Of a stretch of DNA of 64,000 bases, positions 48,801-61,100 are shown piece after piece. Location of the stretch: positions 16,313,424-16,377,423 of the forward strand of contig NC_085047.1 of the NCBI RefSeq assembly GCF_963662255.1, in the 5' to 3' direction. How positions within the stretch are numbered: position 1 is the stretch's first letter; each line of letters opens with the position of its first letter. Both the position numbers and the translations under genes were made by a program. Below the pieces are notes generated by a model. It saw nothing but the letters and a program-made list of their open reading frames with translations, had not been told where the DNA came from and made no database searches. Source of the stretch: Cinclus cinclus (taxonomy: Eukaryota > Chordata > Aves > Passeriformes > Cinclidae).

Positions 48801-51800
48801 GGAGTTGACAACTCCTCCCAGTTTCGTGTCAATGGCAAACTGCCAGCGTGTTCCATTGAGTCCTGTGTCCAGGTTGTTAATGAAGATGGTGAGGAGCACA
48901 GGGCTCAGGATGGAGCCCTGCAGAACCCCACCAGGGACCAGTGCCAACCTGATGCCATCCCAGCCACTGTCACCATTTGTTCCTGACTCATGAGCCAGTT
49001 CCTCTCCCACACCATGATGTGTTTATCCAGCTGTGGGCTGGACATTTTGTTCAGAAGGGTTCTGAGGGAGCTTGTCAAAAGCTTTGGTGAAGTTCAAGAG
49101 GATTGCATCTACTGGCTTCCCTAGATCAGCTGGGTGGGTTACCTGTCATACAAGGAAATCAGGTTTGACAAGCAGAACTTCCCCCTCATGGAGCCTTGCT
49201 GCCTGTGTCCAATTCCTGCATTGTCCTCCAGGTGTTTTCAAATACTTATCAGAATCTTCTTTCCCATTCTGTTAGAGGCACTCAGCTGTGTAGCATGGAC
49301 TAATGAAATTATCTGGACTGGTATTTAAAACAAACATGAACATTCAGAAATAGTTATCCTAGCATAAATTTCTCACTCCCCTTCTGAAGCTGTTGACAGG
49401 TTAATACATCTAAATAATATTGTTTTATTTTATCAGCATTATACTAATACTACAAAGTAATGTCAGTTAGTTTTGAGGTTATAATAAACAGAGTTGAATC
49501 TTCTGCTAAAGAATGTACTTAGCTCACACACCTCACCCTGATATAACATATATAACAAGATCTCAATTACATTTTTCTTGGAGCAATGACACATCCTCCT
49601 CCTCAGCTACAGAATCCTCAGCAAAGTAATGCTTCTTGAGACCAGCTGTCCTCTACTCTGCTCCCCCTTGCAAGTACCCTCATTTTAAAAGTTTCAAAGT
49701 GAAAAATCAAAGGATGGGTCAGGTTGGAAGGGACCACAGTTGGTCATCTGGTACAACCTCCCTGCTCAGTCAGGGTCATCCCTTTGTACAGGAGAAAGTA
49801 CAAGGAATGTGAATATACACAGTCTCTGAAAGAGCTGTTTCTAACAAGTCAACATCTTCTTAAGTAGCCCTTGTGTATTCTCAAATATTGAACATTAGTG
49901 ACCAACAAGAACACCCAGATTCACCTAAAAAGTCAGTAAGCAAAGACTATATGGGGAGGTAAAAAAATTACTTCATCAGTACAGAAGATTAAGAGACATC
50001 ATCAAAGGTAACTCTCCCAGATAACAGATTCAGCATTGAACAATATTTTTCTTCAATATAAGTAGAACTTAACATAAGATTTTCAGTTTTACAGAATCAC
50101 TTGGTAGGGGAGGTACCTCAGCAGGTCTGTAGTTGACCGGCTGCTCAAAACGAAGTCAGAAATCAGGTAAGATCAGGCTGCTCAGGGCTTTGCTCAGTCA
50201 TGCCACAAAACCCTCAAAGACAGGGCATGTACAGCCTTACAGGGTAAACTGCTTCACTGACTCCCTGTCCCCACTGGAAGAAAAAAAACCTTTCTTTATA
50301 TTCAGATGAAATCCTCCCTTGTAATTTAAGGCCACGTCTCTTGTTCTCTTGCTGTCAAGTACTCCCCCCAGGAAGTCTGAAGATCTTCCACCACCAAAGG
50401 CTGTGTAACCTCAAGGAATGCCCGACAAATGTGGGCAGGTAGCCATTAGGTCTCCCCATCCCTTTTCCAGGCAGAAGCCACATTTATTCTGACTCTCACC
50501 ACAGAACTATTTCAGGCCTGGCCATCCCAGTGGCCTTCACCCAACTTTGCTCCAGCCTATCACTGTGCTCCTGGAACTAGGAGGGGTGAAAACCCAGGAA
50601 AAGATTCAGTGTTACACATGCCAAGACAGGTAACAACCACTACCCTCCTGTTGCACAGCCCAGGACACTGATGGCCTTTTCTTTAGTCTGGACATATTGC
50701 TGATCCATGGTCAGCCTGCCCAGGCCCCAAGGTGCTTGTCAGAAAAGCTACTTGCCAGCTGTCAGTCTCCAGCCTCTAGCCAGGCAGGGGTCAGTCTGTT
50801 CCAAATATAGGATTTTTCCAGGAAACACACCACAAGCATCTTCTGAGAGAAAAAGAAACTGAAGCAGCACCAAACAGAAACTAATACAAGACAACATGCT
50901 GCACATACTGGAAACCAGGATGAGGAATTCCACCAAAAGGTATTTCCTAACTGGTAGTACAGAGTATTATCTACTCGTCAAGAGTTGTCAAACTATAGCT
51001 ACACCACTCTATTCCCTCTCGAAGTCACGTTACAGATGTTACCATGAGAAGACCAAAGTCCAAAAGGTCTGAGACATGACTGACCCACAGAACAGGAACA
51101 AGGCAGGTGCCATCATGCATGAAGCAACCTGGATGTACCACACACAGCCCTTCTGAGACATCTCTTTTCTTCTACCCACCTAGAAAATCACACCTAGACA
51201 GATCTTAAGATTTCTGTATTTGTGTACAACTTACACAAATATGATGATCTGTGGCTATCAGGCATAGTCAACAGCTCCAAACAGGGTCTCTTCAGGTATT
51301 TCTTAAGAAACTTATCAGCACAGTAAAAAAAAAAAAAAGTAACTGAAACATGTTTGTGCCTAGAGAATGATTCATATAACTCAGACCTCACCTCACAGTT
51401 CTCAAGATTCAACACTCATTATCTAGGTCTTGCACAGTGTTACCTGTCAAACAGCAGACATTCAGTCTGTTCCAGCACAAGTCCATAGAAAAGAAAGAAG
51501 GATATTATGTTATAATTATTAGGCTCAAACAACCACATGTCTAATCTTGCAGATCAACCTTTAATTCCCTGCCCAAGTATTGCAAAATATCGACAGAGTT
51601 ACATAACAGAAATGACAACATGATGACAAAACCAGGCAAAAAGTTCTGAAATGTCAGAAATGCAACTTCTCTCTCCAGTAAGGATATTATTAATACATTC
51701 ACCTGATTACCTCCCTCACAAACCACCTTCTTCACTGAGCATGGCCTGCTCTTTCAGCTCAGGGCTCTATGGCACTGCACTCTCTCCTTCAAAACCGATC

Positions 51801-54800
51801 TCCTCACTGCAGAAGTAGGAGTAGATGCAGTGAAAGATGATGATCATGGGAAAATAAATTTCCAGCACATGGCACTTGGCTCTAATTTTATTTTCCTTTT
51901 CACTTTGATGTCAAAAAAGATGCAATATGACTGCTATGTTCCAGCTGATGAAGATACCAAATTCAGGTACACCAAGCCTCAAATGCTACATGAACAACAA
52001 TAAGAATACAGTAGTCCTAAACAACTGAACTGTTTTGTGCACGTGGTATGGCTGACTATGAAACTGAGATGAGAGAGTCAAAGACTTATTTTTCTGAAAA
52101 GCCACTCTATTTTATTGCCATTGCTATTTTTGCATAATCCTAACCTCAGATTATCTACACTTCTCTTAAACTACATATTTATCTTTTTTTACCTTCTTAA
52201 GGAGGAGAAAATATATTAACAGATGGCTTCAGAGAAATCTGGATGCATCAATTCCTCAGCTACAATCTTGATGCAACTGCTAAAAAGGCAAGCAACTTCC
52301 CAAGTTCTTCTGTATCTTCCACCTTTCTGCAGGGGTCTTATTTTTAACATTCAAGACTCAGGAAACAGTTTGCCAGGCCATGTTGACATGTTCCAAGAAC
52401 AGTACTTACACAACTAACAATTGTGCAACTGCAAACTTGACCATGAGCAATACCATGAGCTGAAGAACAAAATCTCAAAGCAAGAAAGGGGAAGAGACAA
52501 AAACAGTGTAGGATAACAGTCTGGGAAACATTCTGTACAATTAAATTCTAAGCTTATAGGTTTCAGAAACATAATTGACCAAAAATTATGCTGTGATGCA
52601 TGTTTTATTTGAATGGAAACAAGTCCGCAGAAGGAAAGAGGTTTGTACTTTAGAGCAAGGTTCAGAAAAATCTAGAACTGCTCTATCAAGAAGTTATACA
52701 ATACTGATAAAGTTTTTTAAGCTGGAGTAGAAAAAGTAGTAAACAACCTCACTCTCAATCTACTGCCAGATAGACAGTCAAGATGTTTAGACAAAGACAT
52801 GAGAACAGCAATGAATATTTATACATACCAGTTTTTCAATTTCAGACTCAAGATTTTGTATGCAGTCAAGTTTTCTCTTGCGACATCGCTGTGCTGCAAT
52901 TCTGTTTTTACTTCGTCTTCGAATATCATGAATACAGTCCAATTGTTCAGGAGTTAATTTATGCATTTTCAGAAACGACTGGAAGTCATTTCTGGAAAGT
53001 GAAATAATCCTTTGTGCATTAAACGGCAGTTTTACCTAGAATGAGAGATACACTTGTAAATCCAAGGTGGAACTGATATACACAAACACCAACAAGTCAA
53101 GTTTCCATTTTAAGGATTCTTTACCACACAACCCATCTTTCTTCCTACATCTCAGAGACAAGAGCAAACTAATATAACCATCAGATGATGGCATAAAATC
53201 CTGGGGATTCAATTACAGGAGCAAGAGAATATTTGCACATTTACACTAGATCCTTACATGCATATTCAGAGTAGGATAAAAGCTTTGTGCATCCAATATG
53301 CAGGTGATATACTCTAAGAAGTGGACTTACAGTTTGGTGAGGTACTAAACAGGTATCAAGACCCACTAATGTAGTCTAAAGTTTTCTCAAGGCTGCTATT
53401 AAGACTGCATCCTTCATACATTTTTATACCTATGCTTTTTTTTTTTCCTGCAGGAAAAGTTCATCTGAAACAGGCAGTTCCTTAAAATACAGAAGTTAGA
53501 ATATTTGTCTTTTCTTTCTTAGTGTTGGAGATGAGAGAGGACCAGGCTTTTGCTACTGTTATATACCTGAACTACAAAAGCATTTGAGATCACAAAGTGT
53601 TAATACTGAAAAACATTTACCTTTACAAAATAATCACTATGATTTTTGAGTATCCAACTAAAGACACTTTATTTTAATCCTCACATTTGAGTATAGTAAG
53701 TAGCAGAATATGTTACCTTACTGTGGTGAAAGATCTGAAAACAGTTTAAAAAGAACACAGACAAATCTTTTCTCTGATTTGCTACTACAGGTGATGAACA
53801 GGCAAAAAATAATAAAAAACCCCAGAGGACTGTTCTCAGCCATGAAGCCATCTTCTCCATTACATAAAGGTGAGGAATATATTTAATAAATTCTGGCCTT
53901 TATTCTAGCATTCCATGTATTGATGGCAGGCTCCACTTATGTTCAGTCTCAGTAAGGCCCTGCACCTTGAAAACATAAAAACCCTAGTGCTTTAAGAACA
54001 ACTAAATTTTTGTAACACTGAATGATCCCTCATGCAGGATTACACTGCAATTCTATGATTCTAAGAACTGAGGTAGAAATTGCTCCAGGTATATCTTTTA
54101 GGATTAGACTCCTCTTGTATGATGTCTGTCTAAACCATAACTAAAGCAGTAACAAAGAAAGGAAGTGCCAGATAATTACTGCAGCTGGAAAAACAAAAAT
54201 CACCTTAGTCTTGGAGAAGGAGATATTATTAAACAGTCTTAAATACATAGTCACTGGACTTCACATTAAATCTGAAGTATCATTTATCTCCCACCTTCAC
54301 CTCACAGCCCAGAATAAAACCAAGAAAACTGGTAAGTTTCTATTATACAAAGGTTCCAAGAAGTTTAGTTTTCTTAAATCTAACTGAAGCAGACAAAAGG
54401 AAAAAACAAAAAATCTAAAAATGAACCTTCATGCCTTGATTTAAGACTCAAACTTTTCTGACAGTTGTTCCAGAAAAAAATCTTAAAATACCTAATGTGT
54501 AAGCATCTAACACTTCAGTATCTGACCAAAAATAGCTTCATATTTTAATTCAGTCTCCCTGAATTAACAGTGACCTTCCATATAAACCTCTGAATGGTTA
54601 TTTAAAGTTTCAGTTCCAGACTTTTTAAAACAAGCAGCCACAAAAAAAAAAAACAAAAAAACCTAACGAACAAAAAAAACCCCAAAACAACAAAACACAG
54701 AAGACTCAGAAGTGGATGTTCGACTAGGGCCTTAGGAGACTGGGAAACAAAGGATACATCAGGATGTTCTTACCTCACATTCTTGTTCTCTTGCTGAACA

Positions 54801-57800
54801 GGATTCACTGTCTCCTTCAGTGTCAGTCTCCGAATCCTCTCCCAAACTTATCACGTAGTTATAGGGACACTGTTCTTGTTGCTGTCCCTGAACATAATCT
54901 CCACTGTTCATTTCAGAGGTGTTGGAGCATCCTTCAGCACTAAGGTTGCTTATAAAGGGGCAGTTAACAGAATTCAGTGTTGTAAAAGTTCGCTGAGGGC
55001 AAGGTTCAGGGCTTTCACTAATCCTGATCCCCAGCCATGGACACTCTGATTTTTTCCCCGAGTACACTGGTTCCAAGTACTCTTTAGAAACTGCAGGTGG
55101 TAGATGCATTTGACAGGCATCTGTGCTGTGAATATCACTCCAGAACCCCTGTGCCAGCTGTTCTGCTATCTCCCTCTCCACACTGCTTCGATCTCCAGCT
55201 GAGGTGATGTTAGCGGCTTCCCTAATGCACAAATCCACCTTTGAAGATGTGTTACCTTGACTTTCAGTTTTGTCATTTCCAGCTCCAGTACTTGACACAG
55301 TTTTTTCCGCTAAGACTGTGTTGTTTTGCATACTACTGAAATTTGAGTTACCATATTGCTCACAACTATGTAAAACTGACACAGAATTGGGTCCATGAGG
55401 TGCAGCAGTGTTTTGGGGGAAAGCAGCAAGATCCATTTTCTCCACAGGACATGACACATTCCGAGTTACAGAATCTTTCTTTGACTCCTCTTTTTTCTGA
55501 ATGCCTTCTTCCCCTTCTTCCATTTCTACCTGAGTCTCTTCACAGTTTGAGATCAGCTGCATAGGTGCACACTCCTGAGCTTTTTGTATGCCATCATTAT
55601 CAGGTGTTTCCTTCTCAAGAGAAGTTGAAAATGGTGATACCTGAACATCTTTAACACTGGAGTTGGACTCTGAAGTATGAACTTTGTCATTTCCGAAAGC
55701 TTTCTGGAATTTTCTATACTTTGGGCATTGGGAAGATAAGCTGGAAGCACTACCCCTTTCTAAATGTACAGGATCACAGTTTTGATTGGCATTATCTTGG
55801 AGAACGGGCGATGATTTAGCATTTTCTTCATCTTTACAGGGCTTCGTGCCAGGAATCTGACTATATTCCTTTTCTAGAAGTGCTTCTACTTCACAATTTA
55901 TTTCTAGGTCTCCATCATCCACATTGCCAGTTTTAGTGTTTGCTTTCTGACAATGTTGCGTGCAACATTTCTTCCTAGGACATTGCTGCTGGTCCAGTTT
56001 AAAGTCCAAAAATCTGAATTTGAGAAACTGAAAGCAGGACTCTTCAATGTTGCGTACACCCAAAAATTCTGCACATTTGCAAACTTCAGACACATTGTCT
56101 TTATTTAAAACAAGTTTTGCTGTATATGCAAACTGAAGCAAAGGACTAAATCCTTTAAGTGTTACCTATTACAGAAACAAACATAAAAAGCAGTAGTACG
56201 GTCAATTTGGATTTAATCAGAGAAATACACTAATTTACCTGTCCTGCCAACAAGACAGCACAGGACAAAAGCAGCAGACTTGCTCCATGGTGAAAACCTG
56301 GTCTAACTCATTCTGAAGCAATTTTTCTGATACAGTTTTATCATGTACATTTTGTAACAGTTTTCTTCACTGCAATCAATCTCTTAATAAAATGTTCTAA
56401 AAGTGAAAAAATATTGCTGTATGCTGAAAACCAGTAACTAGATTCCAGCCTCACAAAGATATATTTCAAAGCAAATTGTACATTAATTACTCTGGAGTTT
56501 GCTGCTGGTATTTAATTGTAGTTTTTGAAGTCCAATTACTGTTAATCACTTAGTCTTACGCACCACTGATGTAAAAAAAAAAAAAAAAAAAAAAAATTGA
56601 AAAAATGGAGTTTGACCACATACGATTATTTACTACTACTGCTGCCTACTCCTTTCTTACTCCCACAGATTTGAAGAAATGCACTCAAAAACTGTACACC
56701 AAACAGAATTCTCAGTTTAAAGCCCCTTTAGAGCAAGTGATTTTAACTGAACATTTATGTTTTCACAACAGCTGCCTATCAGGGAATCCACAGAGAAACA
56801 AAAACTGTATCATGAGAAACTGCACAAGACCTTCTGCACTTGAAAAAAATGTCTAAGGAACCAAGTAGAAAGCCACAAAAATCCCACAATTACCAACTAC
56901 ATAACACTTCCTTCAGCCTTTTCTCTGCAAATAAATAAAGCAGCATTTATGTCCGCTATTAAATAAGTATTTATGTCCACTATTAATACTTAAATTCAAG
57001 TTCACACTCTGCTCCCCATCTTTACTGAAATGAACAGTATTTTAGGCTAAATAAAGCACTATATCAATGCATTAATTACACTGAATCCTTCTGCCAGCAA
57101 AAATAATGAATTATTCATGCAATTCAATTTAAGAATCAGTTGAAGGTTAGTTTACTTTGTTTTTCTTAGTAGTTGTTTGGTATGGTCTTTTTAAAGAACA
57201 CTACACATGAAAGGAAGTTGATGAGATCTGCACAGAGACTAGTTCTTTAAAATTGTAAACTCTTATGACCTACCTAAAGAATTCTTAAAATAGTATTTGA
57301 AATATGCTCTGGAAATTACACCACCACATTAATTCATCCTTTATAATGTGGGGAAGTAGAATGTAAAAGAGTTTTTCCGTGAGCTGTCAAGATGTCTTCA
57401 GACTTAGCGTAGATAACAAAACATTAAAATGGCTTTACAAATAAGTAGCATTCATACATGAAACTGAAAGAAAAAAATACAGTGGTATTTTAAAACTGTG
57501 CCTTCTTGCTGTTTAAGGGAGAAACAAATACTGCAAGAACTGCAAGGATCAAGAGGGGACAAACACTCCACTCCTTTCACTTTCTCTTACTCATTTCTAA
57601 CTAGCTATGCTCAAACAAGAAAAAAGCCCTAAAAAGACTGTTAGTGTGACTGATCTAGAAAAGCAACTCCTGCAGTAGTCATTTATTTAATTTTTATTTG
57701 GGATGAAAGTCAAAGAATAAAAACCCTTGCAAGAAACCAACAGACCCTAGACCAAGACGACAGTACTTAGCCTTTACAAGATATATATGAAGTACTCGAA

Positions 57801-58193
57801 TTCAAAAAATATTTTTGGTATCCCAGATTGTAGGCTGGTCTCTTTCAGCTCTTAAATCCCCTGTCAGTTAAACCCCAGCCTACCATAAAGGAGAACTGAA
57901 CAAAGCAGGCTAGAAGCACTGGCAGGTAAAATGCAGAAGGGAGTGACACTCACCTCTTCCGGTAAAGTGATGATAAGATCAGCGTCCACCTGACCCACAA
58001 TTCTTGAAAGGAAGTAACTGCTGCAAGCTGCAAGCACAGCTTTGTGAGCCCGAAATCGCTGATCTTCCACTAGAATTGTAACATCACAAAGGATATCTTG
58101 CTTTCGCTGGTCATCAAGGCTGAGGAGTACATTGGTACTGTGCACTGAAGATTCATAGGCAAACACCACACTGTTGTTCTCACTTAGAGACAT
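45875..58193 (-). CDS. BACH1: BACH1, BTB-bZIP heme-regulated transcription repressor
   Basis: Minus-strand gene with four coding exons: 58193-57954, 56165-54774, 53035-52829 and 46336-45875. All three junctions are phase 0 with GT-AG ends. The sum is 766 residues; human is about 736. The start [20 protein letters not shown] and the end [14 protein letters not shown] match human BACH1. The BTB domain covers about residues 1-128 (MSLSENN to the [10 protein letters not shown] region). The bZIP basic region is at 583-599 ([17 protein letters not shown]), followed by the leucine zipper across the exon 4/5 junction. Cys-Pro heme-binding dipeptides are at C455, C469, C482, C513 and C667, with more in the middle region. 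It pairs with small MAF proteins at MARE/ARE sites and represses HMOX1 and similar genes; heme binding causes its release, export and decay. Noncoding exon 1 and the promoter are not found and may lie beyond 64 kb. Confidence 0.97.
47588..47881 (-). mobile_element. CR1 LINE 3' part, split by a solo LTR
   Basis: Minus-strand CR1: AGTCACTGAATCCAACTCCT, then CACTCTTGATCTCAGCCCTG and GAAGAGAGTGGCACCTGCCC. It contains a G run at about 47745-47758. It stops at CTTCTGAGGAT and resumes after the LTR at 48282 with GTTGAAGACCTCAATGAAG, so it and the part at 48282-49265 are one element. Confidence 0.9.
47888..48281 (+). mobile_element. Solo LTR, ERVK-type, with 6-bp target duplication
   Basis: Starts TGTTGCATAC and ends ATTGCAACA, with matching TGTTG/CAACA ends. 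It is flanked by a perfect GTTGAA duplication at 47882-47887 and 48282-48287. Six-base duplications are typical of class II (ERVK) insertions. A TATAAAA lies at about 48206-48212 and AATAAA at 48224-48229, followed by GAGTCCCATCTGCATTATTG near the end, as in bird LTR R/U5 regions. Length is 394 bases. No internal virus sequence lies next to it. Confidence 0.85.
48282..49265 (-). mobile_element. CR1 LINE, reverse transcriptase C-terminal part and 3' region
   Basis: The 5' side of the split element, minus strand. At about 48720-49010 the translated minus strand resembles the CR1 reverse transcriptase C-terminal part (a [20 protein letters not shown] motif and a [14 protein letters not shown] block), but the usual catalytic aspartate pair is changed or lost. 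Further blocks: AAGCTTTGGTGAAGTTCAAG and GGACATTTTGTTCAGAAGGG. Not functional. Confidence 0.9.
49705..49795 (-). mobile_element. Small CR1 fragment in BACH1 last intron
   Basis: GGTTGGAAGGGACCACAGTT, then GGTCATCTGGTACAACCTCC and CTGCTCAGTCAGGGTCATCC are standard minus-strand CR1 blocks. Confidence 0.8.
50090..50720 (-). mobile_element. CR1 LINE fragment in BACH1 last intron
   Basis: Minus-strand CR1: ACCTCAGCAGGTCTGTAGTT, GATCAGGCTGCTCAGGGCTT, GGAAGAAAAAAAACCTTTCT, TGGCCTTCACCCAACTTTGC, and TCACTGTGCTCCTGGAACTA. More diverged than the 48-kb copy. Noncoding. Confidence 0.8.
56573..56596. repeat. Poly(A) tract in BACH1 intron
   Basis: About 24 A in a row. Simple homopolymer between coding exons 1 and 2. 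Confidence 0.85.
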
Positions 58194-61100
58194 TCTGTAT
58201 CACAGCTGGTAGTGTGAGGCTCAGTGGAAAGCATGCTTCTGTGCTTCAGACCTCGGGGAGCAAAGAAACAACAACAGTACCTGGTGAAAGTCATGTCCAA
58301 CAGGAATCTATTGGTACTGAAACACGAGCATGTTAAACATGCACTGCCTTGGCCTAATTCTTCTTCAAATGAATACACGCTTGTGAACAAAGTACCCAAA
58401 CCTTGATATGTACATCTTAACACTGCTTTTGTAGTCTCAGACCACAAAATGGACTTCAGCAAAAGAACAGTTCTTTCCTTGTCAAGTGATTCAGGGAAAT
58501 AAATTTACTGTAACACCTAGAAATTATCTAGGCTTTCACTCTTAGTAACTGGTATATTCTAACTTCAACACTAAGAAAATGTAGAGAAATAAAACAGATT
58601 CATTACACTAAAATTCACCAAAATACTATGTGAGCTACTTCTGTTTACTGATTCACCTAGTGCAGACTAAAATATGTGTTCTATCTTCTTTCAAAAGTAT
58701 TTTGTCTGCTAAACCAATCAAGCACTGGTAAAATATCAATTTTCTCTCTAGTAGGTTTCATTCTTAAATTTTAATTCCCTACCTGACTTAATGCAAATTT
58801 TTCTCCCCTTTTCTGTTCATGACTAATTGATTTGTCACACTTGTTACATGGATCATTATGATTCAGATCACCTGGCAATGGAAAACCATCTTTCTGACAA
58901 AATTCTCAAAGAAAAGTATTCATTGGATAATAAACAACAGTTAAAGGTATACAGTATTTAAAACCTTGAAACATATAACTCATAATGGTTCTGAAGATTC
59001 CTAAATTTGCAGAAAAAAAATACTAGGGAGAAGGCAGCTCTGCTAGAGAGTACAAAGTTTGAAAGTATTTCCAAGTCTGATCTTTACACTGTATTTCACT
59101 TTCAATTGAACCTTCTTCCAAATTAAAAGGAAGAAAAACTATTATTAAGAAGTGCCCTTGCTCAATCAAGAAACCACTTAAGTCAGATTTGGAACTATCC
59201 TGCAATGAAAACATGGTATGACTAGGACACGTTATACCTTAACAAACCAAGCATTCAGATTACACTTGACCCCAGAGTTCCTGTAATTGAGCACAGCTGT
59301 GGAGACTCACTTCAGCTGACATGGGACTACCTCATCCTTCTATTGCTCAACAGAGGTTGTTGCCATCTGCCAGCTCCCAACAATAATAAAAGTGTAGCCA
59401 GTGCACATCCTCAGGTTTCAGATGTGGGGAAACTTTCACAACCTTGGGTGCGCAGAGGACATGGCCACATTTAAACACACCGTGGAAAAGAAGCAACCAC
59501 GCTGCCAGCTGTGCTCCTGGTTACTCACTGCTCAAGCTATTTTCATGGCACACAGGCATTTTGAGTGAACTTCTGAACAGAAAGAGGGAAGAAAAAGATC
59601 CCCATTTCCAGTGGCAATAGCAGCACAGTACTAGTCTGCACCCCAGTGAAGTGCACAGCACATCAGCATTACCTGACCTTCCCACACCCTTATGGAACAC
59701 TGTATGCTCAACTTCAGTAACAAAATGTACAAATGTATGGTGAAAACAAAAGTTTTGAGGGGAAAATCCCAAAAGTTCCACAAACAAGAGTTTTCTCCTC
59801 TAAGAAGTGGTAGAGAAAATTGCTATATACCATGCGCTGTTTATCCTAAAGGGCTTATTTTTGGAAGGAGACAGTTTAAATGTTTTCATATACCTAATAA
59901 CAAGACTACAGACTCATTAACTTAGGAAATATTTGATTTTCAGTCAATTTACATGTGAACAAAATTCCTCATGGAACAGCTTTTCATGAAATTCTACTTT
60001 TTGAAGAGCTTATGACAAGTAACGTGCAATATAAATTATATATTCCTAACTGGATTGCTCTATAGCCTAACTTATCATATTGCTCACATCTTACAGCACA
60101 CAAAGTATAACTCTGTATTTGTTACAAGGTAAAAAAAAACCCCAAAACACCAAAAAGGAACAAAGGACTAAAGAGAAAAATTGAAGACTAAATCCGCAGT
60201 GTTAGGGGGCGCAGGGAAGTATTATAGATGAGGACATATTCTGGGTGAACACTCAGGCAAAACTCATGAGGGAGACTATAGTTAAACACAAGCCTTAAAG
60301 TGTTCTTTATTTCTATCTTCTTTGAAGAAAGAACCTTCAGACAGACAACACACATCATATATGGTGCTTTTGGGCTTCTCCTGATGAAATAATCTATTCC
60401 AATACCCAGTTCCATTCATTATACTTGCATAGCACAGAAGGCTAAAATGAACACCAGTTTATTTTTATAGATACAGACAAATGAATGCAGAGAAGAGTTA
60501 ACCCTTCTCACTTATCCCTGTGAGGCACACACTATCCTTTCAAAACAGCTTGCGGACTACTTGGAGCACTTAAGAGAGAGCTTCCCAAAAAAAAAAATAA
60601 AAAAAATAGCTTTCAACACTGAAACACTACCTTCTGTTTCTTGAGAGGTGAATGAAATACGTAGTTTGAGCATAACTCAATTTAACACTTTACTCTTACA
60701 GAATGTTGTACATCCTAATTGTGAGGACTTCATCAGTCAGGTTATGTTCCCCCTATATTTAAACAGGATGGCAAGATTTTGAGGTATCCATAATATAAAA
60801 TACAGCATTTAATAAGCATTTCAAACTTTAAGAGAACCTTTAAAAAACCCCCCACAAAAGCAGAAAACACCACCTCTACACTACACTCAAGCACTAAATT
60901 CATCTCAATCTTTGTAAAATTTAGGTACTGTCAGATACAATAAAAAGAAATCCAAAGGTAAAGCACCAGAAAACTGAAAATGTTTGTGAAAACAAAACCA
61001 AAGAAATTACAACCACTGTAAGAAGATGTTACACTTAAGAACTAACAGAGATCAAACTTGTCAATGTCTGAATTCTGTTTTCCAGTTCAGTAATAAGGGC

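Noticed and set aside
48274..48993. A 239-codon open frame on the + strand
   Set aside because: It is the antisense of the CR1 LINE at 48282-49265. The conserved CR1 reverse transcriptase part is on the other strand, and the frame has no protein features of its own.
53930..54065. Possible CR1 tail (ends ATTCTATGATTCTAAG) in a BACH1 intron
   Set aside because: Only the last ~20 bases resemble a CR1 end; the sequence before it does not match other CR1 blocks.
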